Origin: Pseudidiomarina indica
GTDB lineage: Bacteria > Pseudomonadota > Gammaproteobacteria > Enterobacterales > Alteromonadaceae
NCBI RefSeq assembly: GCF_900104245.1
Contig: NZ_FMXN01000007.1
Span: forward strand, 62,001 to 126,000
DNA: 64,000 nucleotides
Direction: 5' to 3'
In this document: positions 49,304 through 56,263 of the stretch, in pieces
Layout of the letters: each line of letters opens with the position of its first letter
Numbering within the stretch: the first letter of the stretch is position 1
The notes under the pieces: model-generated
What the model saw: only the letters and a program-made list of their open reading frames with translations
What the model was told of the DNA's origin: nothing
Database searches by the model: none
Position numbers and translations under genes: made by a program

Positions 49304-49331
49304 AAAAAGGCACATGGAGGTGCCTTTTTTA
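49304..49331 (+). terminator. Rho-independent terminator after TonB receptor
   Basis: The stem AAAAAGGCA / TGCCTTTTT is followed by a T-run, 28 nt after the stop codon. Confidence 0.92.
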
Positions 49332-49363
49332 TTGCGCGTTTGCTGGTCTCAGGCAATTTGCCA

Positions 49364-49398
49364 TAAAAAAAAGCCCCGCTATTGCTAGCGAGGCTTTC
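49364..49398 (-). terminator. Displaced original tRNA-Phe terminator
   Basis: On the minus strand the stem AAAGCCTCGCTAGC / AATAGCGGGGCTTT (with mismatches) is followed by a run of Ts. It adjoins the tRNA 3' fragment in the left attachment repeat and has a near-identical copy at 54141-54176. Confidence 0.75.
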
Positions 49399-49400
49399 TG

Positions 49401-49451
49401 AATGATGGTGCCCAGAGGCGGAATCGAACCACCGACACGGGGATTTTCAAT
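49401..49451. repeat. Left attachment core (attL) with tRNA-Phe 3' fragment
   Basis: These 51 bp are identical to 54179-54229. Positions 49406-49451 are the reverse complement of the tRNA-Phe 3' part, from the anticodon loop to CCA. The tRNA copy here is incomplete: its 5' half is absent. Confidence 0.93.
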
Positions 49452-49536
49452 TAGTTATGAGATGACATTTAGTTATTAAATTTCATTAAATAACAACCAG
49501 TTGCGGTAATTCACAAAATCCATTTTTACGGTCAAA

Positions 49537-49576
49537 TTGGTACAATTACGGGTGTTTTGGTACAAAATTGGTACAG
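49537..49576 (+). promoter_or_regulatory. Putative integrase arm-type sites, left end
   Basis: TTGGTACAA occurs at 49537 and 49557 and TTGGTACAG at 49568. The right end carries three TGGTACAA in the same orientation. Iterated motifs on both sides of a core are typical of tyrosine integrase arm sites. Confidence 0.65.
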
Positions 49577-49669
49577 TTACAATGTGTCTAGTCCGACGGA
49601 GGTTAAGTACGGCTCTGCTTGGCGCGCAGACTTTAATTTGGTAGATTAAATTTTATTATTTACTCAAAT

Positions 49670-49939
49670 GTGAAAAAGACAATAACAGAACGAGAAATAA
49701 CCAATATGAAGCTATCGATGATAGACGCAGTCGAAATGTTAAGAAGCGAATTTGCTGGACAAGAGTGTAATGTGCGTATTTCTGACTATGGGACACGGCT
49801 AAGTTTCTCTGTTTATGATGAGCAAACCCAAACACAAGTATGGGTGACTGACCTAAATGAAGATCAAGTTACCTCAGTTCGTCGATTTAAATTTATAATC
49901 GAATCAGTAAGAAGCACGATTACTAATACAATTCACTGA
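49670..49939 (+). CDS. Hypothetical protein of the integrative element (89 aa)
   Basis: I do not recognise this protein. It is small, soluble and of mixed strand/helix content (GQECNVRISDYGTRLSFSVYDEQTQTQVWVTDLNEDQV), with one cysteine. The GTG start at 49670 lacks a clear ribosome-binding site. An internal ATG at 49706 would give 77 residues and has GAGA about 10 nt upstream, so the start is uncertain. It lies next to the left attachment site and reads the same way as the following ORF. Confidence 0.5.
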   Translation: MKKTITEREITNMKLSMIDAVEMLRSEFAGQECNVRISDYGTRLSFSVYDEQTQTQVWVTDLNEDQVTSVRRFKFIIESVRSTITNTIH

Positions 49940-49972
49940 TGTTTATTCATCCAATGGGAAAGGGACTTTAGT

Positions 49973-50248
49973 ATGGTTTTAGCACTCATAATAATGTTAT
50001 CGGGCTGGGGAATAGCCGCCCTTATCAAAATTTATATGATAAAAGAAAGTGGCAAATTATTATCTGGTCTCGTCGCTCTAGGTCTTGCTGTTCCTATGTC
50101 AATATTACATGTTTATTTTTTAGCTACATGGAATGAAGAAGCAGGAATACAAACAGATGGAACGGGATATGTAAGAGCAATGTTTTTGACAATGGCGATA
50201 ATTTATATAGCCGCATACGTAACGATGAAGAAGCCCGTAGAAAAATAA
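49973..50248 (+). CDS. Small membrane protein of the integrative element (91 aa)
   Basis: I recognise no family. Three hydrophobic segments are visible at about residues 3-20, 29-52 and 68-86, with basic residues at both ends. It follows the 89-residue ORF after 33 nt and may share its transcript. AAAGGGAC precedes the ATG. It could be an immunity or superinfection-exclusion protein, a membrane partner of the other cargo, or part of a phage-like assembly; nothing in the sequence decides. Confidence 0.55.
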   Translation: MVLALIIMLSGWGIAALIKIYMIKESGKLLSGLVALGLAVPMSILHVYFLATWNEEAGIQTDGTGYVRAMFLTMAIIYIAAYVTMKKPVEK

Positions 50249-50315
50249 AAAACGCTAATAACTAACGGGTTTTAAGATGCTCTAGTACTGTCAACTTAAC
50301 ATGGTCTGTTATGAT

Positions 50316-50693
50316 TTACTCAACCCTGCATGGAAATGTAATGTAATTTGCATCGATATTTTCGTACTCGCCAGATATATTCTTATGCACAAATTTGGGC
50401 TGAGTAACAACATTTGTAAACCAAGAAAGAAGCCCGCCTCCTTTTGATTTCGTGGTAATCCAACAGCGGTTAAGTTCTGGCTTATAATCGCTTACCTGGC
50501 TGTAGCATTCTTTAGCATTATATAAATTGCCATTGTCATCTAATACAGCATCAACACGAATGAATTTACATGACTCAATGATGAATCCGCTGCATTCGAC
50601 AGCTTCAATTTTACCAGCGACGCAATATTTAGCGTACGCAATTGAGGGTACTAGCAAGGAGTAAGTTAAGAGTGCAGCTAATACTATTTTCAT
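50316..50693 (-). CDS. Secreted six-cysteine protein of the integrative element (125 aa)
   Basis: This ORF reads against its neighbours. A signal peptide ends at AYA-KYC. The mature part of about 104 residues has six cysteines (24, 34, 42, 63, 77 and 122 of the precursor), consistent with three disulfides in the periplasm. A glycine-rich KGGGLLSWF segment precedes FTNVV. I recognise no family. An exported cargo protein could affect phage adsorption or fitness of the host. Confidence 0.6.
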   Translation of the reverse strand: MKIVLAALLTYSLLVPSIAYAKYCVAGKIEAVECSGFIIESCKFIRVDAVLDDNGNLYNAKECYSQVSDYKPELNRCWITTKSKGGGLLSWFTNVVTQPKFVHKNISGEYENIDANYITFPCRVE

Positions 50694-50798
50694 TTACTTT
50701 TACCTTTGAAGTAATTTATGAAGTCAACGGTAGCATCGAATTCCTCTAGGGTATTTGATTCTAAATCATTGCGCTACTCAATTATGGGGTGACGTCGT

Positions 50799-51602
50799 TT
50801 GGATAAAAGAAAAGAGATACTGCATCAAGTCAAAAAATTGCGAGAGCTGACTTTCGAGGGTGAGCGTGAAATATATGATGCGCTGCGAGACAGGAAGCTA
50901 CCAACTGATAAATTGCTAAGTCACTTGGGTAGTTGGTCAGAGCTTTACTCGCTTTCATTTATTGAATTTTTAGCACGATTAGTTGTTGTTGGTGGGCTTT
51001 ATCCGATGGTCGAGCAATCGACAGAGAATGTTGACCCACTAGATGCAAAAATGGCGTTCTTGGAGCGGATGAAAGATTTCGAGTTTTCGACAGAAATTTT
51101 AGAACAACACATGGACAAACAAGAGGCTGAAAAGAAGCTTGCAACCTATTTAATAGCGTTAATGTTCAATATGAAAGCCTTTGCTCATCGTAACCGCCCT
51201 ATCAACATAATGATTGAGCAGATTCGTAATCGAGTTGATGACTATGAAGAGATCATTTTTGAGGCGGTATCTATTGATGCATCGGTTGTCAGTAATCCAG
51301 AGATAGCAGAGTTTATTTCGGTTTGGAGTTTCGAAAGAAATGAAGAAATGTTGGGCAAGCTGTCCAAGGCTATCGTTGGTAAGTATCCGCGAGGAAAGCG
51401 AACGGTTGGTCTTGATGACCTTCGTATTATGACAGCCATTCTCGAAGAAGTGGACGGTAAAGTTGATGTGGAAACAGTCTATGAAATGAGTCAGCTGTTC
51501 AACCTAATAGCCGAGGGCAAGGATCTCGGAGCAGCAATCCAGAAGCACTTGCAGACGCGCAAGAAAGATACAAGGAAGTCAAAAGCGAAAACGACCTCCT
51601 AA
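50799..51602 (+). CDS. Hypothetical helical cytoplasmic protein of the integrative element (267 aa)
   Basis: I recognise no domain. The protein is predicted mostly helical and charged, with a short hydrophobic stretch (LARLVVVGGLYPMV) near residue 65 and a basic C-terminus (TRKKDTRKSKAKTTS) that may bind nucleic acid. The start is a TTG with GGGGTGA upstream. It ends 58 nt before the replication-initiator-like gene and may regulate replication, or be a host-interaction or defence gene. Confidence 0.6.
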   Translation: MDKRKEILHQVKKLRELTFEGEREIYDALRDRKLPTDKLLSHLGSWSELYSLSFIEFLARLVVVGGLYPMVEQSTENVDPLDAKMAFLERMKDFEFSTEILEQHMDKQEAEKKLATYLIALMFNMKAFAHRNRPINIMIEQIRNRVDDYEEIIFEAVSIDASVVSNPEIAEFISVWSFERNEEMLGKLSKAIVGKYPRGKRTVGLDDLRIMTAILEEVDGKVDVETVYEMSQLFNLIAEGKDLGAAIQKHLQTRKKDTRKSKAKTTS

Positions 51603-51629
51603 ACATTTTGCTGGTGATGCATAAAGTAG

Positions 51630-51656
51630 GAAACCTCTATTCAACTATGAGGTTTC
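51630..51656 (+). promoter_or_regulatory. Hairpin covering the ribosome-binding site of the replication gene
   Basis: GAAACCTC (51630-51637) and GAGGTTTC (51649-51656) pair around an 11-nt loop. The GAGG in the 3' arm is the ribosome-binding site for the ATG at 51661 (8-nt gap). In the RNA the hairpin should block initiation. In single-stranded DNA it could instead be a replication origin hairpin. Confidence 0.6.
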
Positions 51657-51660
51657 AGCA

Positions 51661-52920
51661 ATGCCGATAAGTGAGCCAGTCCAAAAAACCGCAGACGCCG
51701 ATAATCGGTTTGCTTCGCAGAAGCGAACGGATTTCGGGGTCAATGCCAATCTAGCCGATGTGCAGGGTGCGCCACCTTGTAACACAGCACCCTCAAAATA
51801 CAGTGAAACAGAAGTTCTTCGTGCAGGTGTTGATAGTTTGTACCTGTCCTTTCATGGTGAATTGCGTGTTTCGTTGTTGCATAAACTTGACCAACTCAAA
51901 GAGATTGCCAAAGGCGCGAGATGCGGGGAGGAGCGACAGCCCACGCTGCAGCTCGCGGGCGTATCGTTCAAAGTCCATGCTAAAGGTCGTCATGTTTATC
52001 CGTTCGTGATATCCAATAAACACTTTAGCGTATGCATTGCGGGGAATTCTGGCTTCAAAGCACCTCCTGCTTATATCGAAATATCCAGTGAGCTATTGAC
52101 CAAGTACGGGTATGAGAACTGTCTTGATATGGCACGAAAACTAGCAAAGCAGCTTTTCAAAGAGTGTGATGGCGGCTCGATTAGTCGATTTGATCTGTGC
52201 TGTGACTTTATCACTGAATTGGATTGGTTATCCGTTGATCCGTTGGCATGGGTTTGTCGTTCGAAGAAGCGAAGCGAATATCGAGAGTCGAATATTCTCA
52301 CAGGGTATGTATTCGGGGCAGGTGGCGATATTGTCGGTCGCCTGTACGATAAAACGCATGAAATTAAGCTAAGTGAAAAAGCTTTCTTTAAGGAAGTCTG
52401 GCGTGAATTTGGATGGGATGGTGAGCAGTCTGTTTGGCGATTAGAGTTCCAAGTTCGTCAACAAGTGGTCAAGAGTATTGGTTGTGTAATCCCAGAAATG
52501 TTCGTTGAGTTGATGAATTCAGTTTGGCGGTACTTAACTGAAGATTGGCTTTCGCTGCGTGATGTATTATCAAAAGACAAAAACCGTTCTCGTTGGCCTC
52601 TCAACTCAAACTGGCAAACACTAAAGCAGGCTAGTTTCAATCTTGTCGGTATTGAAGACATCAACCGCGCTCGGTTTGATATGTGTCCGACTGATTATGC
52701 CATTTTCACTGGCGCACTTGGCTACCTTACGTCATTTATGGCAAAGAATGAATTTAGCTCGCTTGATGAAGCACTAAAGCATTTTGAACACTCTGCACAG
52801 CAACATTTTGAACGTGACGAAAAGCGCACAGGTACACTTGATCAGTACGTCGGTAAGAAGCTTGCGGAGAAGCTCACCAAATTTGTTATGCCAAATCAGG
52901 ACTTGGAGGCGGGGGAATGA
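51661..52920 (+). CDS. Replication-initiator-like protein of the integrative element
   Basis: The 419-residue protein resembles phage and plasmid rolling-circle initiators (Rep_trans / phage CRI type). Visible are VDSLYLSFHGEL near residue 57, SRFDLCCDF near 175, a possible catalytic-region GRLYDKTHEIK near 225 with Tyr and Lys, and VWRLEFQVRQQ near 260. It would nick the circular form and start replication. I infer the class from these motifs and from the neighbours; the catalytic Tyr is not proven. A hairpin masks its ribosome-binding site. Confidence 0.65.
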   Translation: MPISEPVQKTADADNRFASQKRTDFGVNANLADVQGAPPCNTAPSKYSETEVLRAGVDSLYLSFHGELRVSLLHKLDQLKEIAKGARCGEERQPTLQLAGVSFKVHAKGRHVYPFVISNKHFSVCIAGNSGFKAPPAYIEISSELLTKYGYENCLDMARKLAKQLFKECDGGSISRFDLCCDFITELDWLSVDPLAWVCRSKKRSEYRESNILTGYVFGAGGDIVGRLYDKTHEIKLSEKAFFKEVWREFGWDGEQSVWRLEFQVRQQVVKSIGCVIPEMFVELMNSVWRYLTEDWLSLRDVLSKDKNRSRWPLNSNWQTLKQASFNLVGIEDINRARFDMCPTDYAIFTGALGYLTSFMAKNEFSSLDEALKHFEHSAQQHFERDEKRTGTLDQYVGKKLAEKLTKFVMPNQDLEAGE

Positions 52921-52923
52921 GTT

Positions 52924-53256
52924 ATGAAAACTTACGATCTTCACCAAGCGGCAAAATACCTGTGTATGTCGGCATCCCATTTGGGCGAATTAGCGCGTTG
53001 CAAACGAATCAAAGCAGCGAAGCCTGGCAAGCGTTGGGTGTTCCTCGAAAAAGACCTTGTGGAATATCTGGATGCTTTATACTCTTCTGGTGTGAACACG
53101 CCGCAACAAGGTTGTGATGAGGAGGAATCATCATGGCATTGTATAAACGTGGGAACATCTGGTGGACTCGCTTCACGTCGCCAAGTGGTGAAAGAGTACA
53201 ACAAACTACTGGCACCGAAGACAAGAAGCAGGCACAAGAGTATGAAGACAACCTAA
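52924..53256 (+). CDS. Helix-turn-helix excisionase-like protein
   Basis: The first 60 of 110 residues match the MerR-like excisionase fold (YDLHQAAKYLCMSASHLGELARCKRIKAAKPGKRWVF), with a recognition helix and a wing. Such proteins direct excision and may repress int or rep. It starts 3 nt after the replication gene stop. Its last 124 nt overlap the integrase gene in another frame, so the C-terminal 40 residues are either real and overlapping or not functionally constrained. Confidence 0.72.
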   Translation: MKTYDLHQAAKYLCMSASHLGELARCKRIKAAKPGKRWVFLEKDLVEYLDALYSSGVNTPQQGCDEEESSWHCINVGTSGGLASRRQVVKEYNKLLAPKTRSRHKSMKTT

Positions 53257-54248
53257 AGAGTGAAGCTTGGCGGGTATATAAACTGGGAGAAAAACCAAGA
53301 CGGACATGGCAGGAAACTGTGGTTCGTTGGTTACATGAGAAAGCACACAAAGCCGATGCCAAGAAAGATTTGGCAAAGTTTCGTTGGCTTGATCAGTATC
53401 TCGGCAAATTGTACCTCGATGAAATCAACCGAGAGGTCGTTGATAGCATTAAGGCGGCAAAAGCGCGGGAAAGCTCAACCACAACAACAAATCGTTATCT
53501 AGCGCTTATTAGAGCTGTTTTGCGCATGGCTAGGGACGAATGGGAGTGGGTGAGTCATATTCCTGCGGTGAAGCTCTACAAAGAGCCGAGAAAGCGTATC
53601 CGTTGGTTAAAGCCCGATGAAGCACAGCGTTTATTGAATGAGTTACCTCGACACCTGCGGCTCATGGCTCAATTTTCACTGGCAACAGGTTTGCGTCAGT
53701 CGAATGTGAGTTATCTGCGGTGGGATCAGGTGGACTTAGAACGTGGTTTTGCGTGGATTCATCCTGATCAATCAAAATCAGGAAAGGCGATAAACGTGCC
53801 ACTCAATAACGATGCTTTATCGGTGTTGCATGAAGTGCAGGGCGACGATGCTCACTATTGCTTTGTGTATCAGGGCAAACCTGTTGAGCGAACATCTACC
53901 AAAGCATGGCATGCAGCCCTAAAACGAGCGGGTATTGAAAATTTTCGTTGGCACGATTTACGCCATACATGGGCAAGTTGGCATGTTCAACGCGGCACAA
54001 GCTTACAAGAATTGCAGGAGCTTGGCGGTTGGTCATCGTATGAGATGGTACTTCGGTATGCTCACCTTGCGAGTCATCATTTGAAACGGGTGGCAAGCAA
54101 TGTGGATGGTACAACTGGTACAAATCTGGTACAAAGCCACAAAAAGAAAAGCCCCGCTATTTCTAGCGAGGCCTTATCAATGATGGTGCCCAGAGGCGGA
54201 ATCGAACCACCGACACGGGGATTTTCAATCCCCTGCTCTACCGACTGA
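53133..54248 (+). CDS. int: Tyrosine integrase of the tRNA-Phe element
   Basis: This 371-residue recombinase should integrate and excise the element. GAGGAGGA 6 nt before the ATG gives a strong start inside the upstream HTH gene. An N-terminal arm-binding region (about 1-60), a core-binding region (about 60-150) and a catalytic domain (155-315) are visible. Catalytic residues are Arg188 (ATGLRQS), a Lys near 215-218, His274 and Arg277 (HDLR), Trp300 (LGGW) and Tyr309 (LRYAHLA). The C-terminal tail (about 325-371) reads through the arm sites, the terminator copy and the tRNA core on the antisense strand. Confidence 0.93.
   Translation: MALYKRGNIWWTRFTSPSGERVQQTTGTEDKKQAQEYEDNLKSEAWRVYKLGEKPRRTWQETVVRWLHEKAHKADAKKDLAKFRWLDQYLGKLYLDEINREVVDSIKAAKARESSTTTTNRYLALIRAVLRMARDEWEWVSHIPAVKLYKEPRKRIRWLKPDEAQRLLNELPRHLRLMAQFSLATGLRQSNVSYLRWDQVDLERGFAWIHPDQSKSGKAINVPLNNDALSVLHEVQGDDAHYCFVYQGKPVERTSTKAWHAALKRAGIENFRWHDLRHTWASWHVQRGTSLQELQELGGWSSYEMVLRYAHLASHHLKRVASNVDGTTGTNLVQSHKKKSPAISSEALSMMVPRGGIEPPTRGFSIPCSTD
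54107..54134 (+). promoter_or_regulatory. Putative integrase arm-type sites, right end
   Basis: TGGTACAA occurs at 54107, 54116 and 54127, inside the integrase 3' coding region. The left end carries the same motif three times in the same orientation. Confidence 0.65.
54141..54176 (-). terminator. Element-borne tRNA-Phe terminator
   Basis: On the minus strand the sequence from 54176 to 54141 forms a GCCTCGCTAG...TAGCGGGGC stem followed by TTTTCTTTTT. It matches the displaced original terminator at 49371-49400 at 26 of 30 positions. The element thus supplies both the tRNA 3' end and its terminator. Confidence 0.75.
54179..54229. repeat. Right attachment core (attR)
   Basis: These 51 bp are identical to 49401-49451. 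They overlap the 3' portion of the intact tRNA-Phe and the 3' end of int. The crossover lies in the anticodon stem-loop or downstream. Confidence 0.93.
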
Positions 54249-54259
54249 GCTATCTGGGC
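54184..54259 (-). tRNA. tRNA-Phe (anticodon GAA)
   Basis: The 76-nt gene on the minus strand begins GCCCAGATAGCTCAGTCGG and ends TCTGGGCACCA with encoded CCA. The anticodon arm GGGGATTGAAAATCCCC carries GAA. It closely matches E. coli tRNA-Phe, including the D and T arms. Its 3' part was replaced by an identical copy from the integrative element, so function should be kept. Confidence 0.98.
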
Positions 54260-54269
54260 GTCGGGGCGT

Positions 54270-54298
54270 ATTAAACGAGTTTTTGAGGCCTGAGTCAA
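54270..54298 (-). promoter_or_regulatory. Putative tRNA-Phe promoter
   Basis: On the minus strand TTGACT (54298-54293), a 17-nt spacer and TTTAAT (54275-54270) are followed by a GC-rich discriminator (GCCCCGAC), which is typical of stringently controlled stable-RNA promoters. Confidence 0.6.
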
Positions 54299-54353
54299 CC
54301 GATTTTTTGATTATTCAGACCGTTTGCTCAGTAAATACGCAAATCGGGCGTTT

Positions 54354-56261
54354 TTACACCTTTAAGTAAGTTGTATCCGCTAAACACTTCTCATAATAGT
54401 CGGTCCAACGTACCCCTTCACGTGGTGCAATGTTGCCTTTACGTACTTCGCGGTCAATGAACTTCTTCACGGTTTTCGCCATAAAGTCCGTATTGTACTG
54501 CATGGTCTCAAGAACTTTCTCAGCGGTGGTGCCGTGCACGATTTCTTCAATGTAGAAATCACCTGGTTCGTCGTCATGGCAATAAATATGCACTTCAGTC
54601 AAACGACCAAAGAGGTTGTGCATATCGCCCATCACGTCTTGGTAGGCGCCGGTTAAGAACAGCCCCACGTGATATTGCTCCCCTTTGCGTAAGCTATGCA
54701 TGGGAATGTTATCGCTGATTTCAGTTCCTTCAATGTATTTACCCAATTTGCCGTCGCTGTCACAGGTGATATCGACAATCGAACAACGGACTTCTGGCTT
54801 CTCATTAAGGCGGCTAATCGGCACCACAGGCAACACTTGACCAATCGCCCAGGTATCAGCTGCCGATTGGAAAATCGAGAAGTTACAGAGGTATTGGCTG
54901 GCTAACATGTCTTCCAGTTCTTCGAGTTCCTGGAACACGAAGTTCTCGCGATCAAGGGAGTCATGAATGTCCGATAAGATTTGCCAATACATGGTATCCA
55001 GCTTGGCCATCTCTTCTAATGACAAAATCCCCAGTTTAAACGCTTCATATGCGCTCTGTTTAAACGATGCGGCATCGTTGTAGCGTTCCTGCGGGTGCAT
55101 GTCGTGGCCGTTCACCAGCTCGCGCATGTTGCTCACGAGAATGTGTTCACCTTCCGCTGGGCTAATATCAAATTTAGCACCAGTGTTTTTGATTTCACCG
55201 ACAATGTTGGTGACCACACAGCTATGGTGAGCGGTAATTGCTCGGCCGCTTTCACTCACCAGGTTCGGGTGGGGAACTTGCTCTAAGTCGCACACCTGCT
55301 TCACCCCATAAACCACGTCCGCGACGTATTCTTCCGTCGAGTAGTTGCGTGAGGAGTCGGTGGTGGAACTGGTGCCGTCGTAGTCAATGCCTAACCCGCC
55401 GCCAATATCGAGGTACTCGAGTGGCACGCCCAGCTGGACGAGTTTGGCATACAAACGGGCGCCTTCGGCAACCGCTTCTTTGACTTTACGGATATCCGAC
55501 ATTTGGCTACCAATATGGAAATGCAGCAGCTTTGCGCAATGCAGCATGTCTTCTTTTTTCAATAAATCGATGACGTTCAGGATTTCCGTAATGCTCAGAC
55601 CAAACTTGGCCCGATCGCCACTGGAACTGGCCCATTTACCAGTGCTCCGCACCATCATTTTGCTACGTAGGCCGATGATCGGTTCAACGCCGAGCTTTTT
55701 CGACAGCGGAATCAGCATTTCGAGTTCACTGAATTTCTCAATGACGATAATGATTTTACGGCGCAGCTGACGGCCTAGTAGGGCAAGAGTGAGATAATCT
55801 TCATCTTTGTAGCCATTTAATACCGTCAGGGCGTTCGGGTTTTCGTTGTAAGCGAGCACCGCCATTAGCTCAGGTTTAGATCCTGCTTCTAAGCCGTAAT
55901 CGTAGGGTTCACCTGCGTCGATGATTTCTTCAACCACTTCGCGCATTTGGTTCACTTTGATTGGGAACACGCCCACATAACGTGCCTTGTATTCAGCCTC
56001 CGCAATGGTTTGGGCAAACGTCTCGTTCAGAATTTCTACTTGTGAACGTAAAATATCGTGAAACCGAATAACCGCTGGTAATTGAATCCCTTCTGCTAGA
56101 ATTTCTTCCACCACTTCTTGCATGTCGATGGTGACATCAGGTAAACGGTGGTTGGGCGCAATTTGAATGTTGCCGTTTGCGCCGATTGAAAAATAGCCGG
56201 CACCCCAACGGTTGACGCCGTAGAGTTCTTCGGCATCATCAATGGTCCAATCTTGAGACAT
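54354..56261 (-). CDS. speA: Biosynthetic arginine decarboxylase
   Basis: SpeA converts arginine to agmatine, the first step of the agmatine route to putrescine. The 635-residue protein has the PLP lysine Lys102 in VFPIKVNQ, the PLP-phosphate loop DIGGGLGIDYDG near 287 and the C-terminal Cys region of alanine-racemase-fold decarboxylases. Length matches E. coli SpeA (658, or 632 in the mature form). It begins 2 nt after speB ends on the same strand, so speB-speA form one operon. Confidence 0.96.
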   Translation of the reverse strand: MSQDWTIDDAEELYGVNRWGAGYFSIGANGNIQIAPNHRLPDVTIDMQEVVEEILAEGIQLPAVIRFHDILRSQVEILNETFAQTIAEAEYKARYVGVFPIKVNQMREVVEEIIDAGEPYDYGLEAGSKPELMAVLAYNENPNALTVLNGYKDEDYLTLALLGRQLRRKIIIVIEKFSELEMLIPLSKKLGVEPIIGLRSKMMVRSTGKWASSSGDRAKFGLSITEILNVIDLLKKEDMLHCAKLLHFHIGSQMSDIRKVKEAVAEGARLYAKLVQLGVPLEYLDIGGGLGIDYDGTSSTTDSSRNYSTEEYVADVVYGVKQVCDLEQVPHPNLVSESGRAITAHHSCVVTNIVGEIKNTGAKFDISPAEGEHILVSNMRELVNGHDMHPQERYNDAASFKQSAYEAFKLGILSLEEMAKLDTMYWQILSDIHDSLDRENFVFQELEELEDMLASQYLCNFSIFQSAADTWAIGQVLPVVPISRLNEKPEVRCSIVDITCDSDGKLGKYIEGTEISDNIPMHSLRKGEQYHVGLFLTGAYQDVMGDMHNLFGRLTEVHIYCHDDEPGDFYIEEIVHGTTAEKVLETMQYNTDFMAKTVKKFIDREVRKGNIAPREGVRWTDYYEKCLADTTYLKV

Positions 56262-56263
56262 GA

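Larger units (their letters stand above)
49276..49669. other. Junction region between TonB receptor and first element ORF
   Basis: These 394 bp hold the receptor terminator, the displaced tRNA-Phe terminator, the left 81-bp attachment repeat (49371-49451) and AT-rich sequence with three TTGGTACA(A/G) motifs (49537-49576). No gene is seen here. Confidence 0.8.
49371..54229. mobile_element. Compact integrative element at tRNA-Phe
   Basis: An 81-bp repeat (49371-49451 and 54149-54229) bounds about 4.8 kb. It differs at 4 of the first 30 positions and is identical over the last 51. The right copy overlaps the 3' part of an intact tRNA-Phe gene; the left copy is the displaced original 3' end. Inside are four unrecognised ORFs, a replication-initiator-like gene, an excisionase-like gene and a tyrosine integrase beside the tRNA. 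No coat, Zot, terminase or conjugation genes are present. It is more AT-rich than its flanks at the left end. Probably an integrated plasmid or phage satellite. Confidence 0.9.

Noticed and set aside
49371..54229. Complete filamentous prophage
   Set aside because: There is a replication-like gene but no Zot/pI, coat or adsorption genes.
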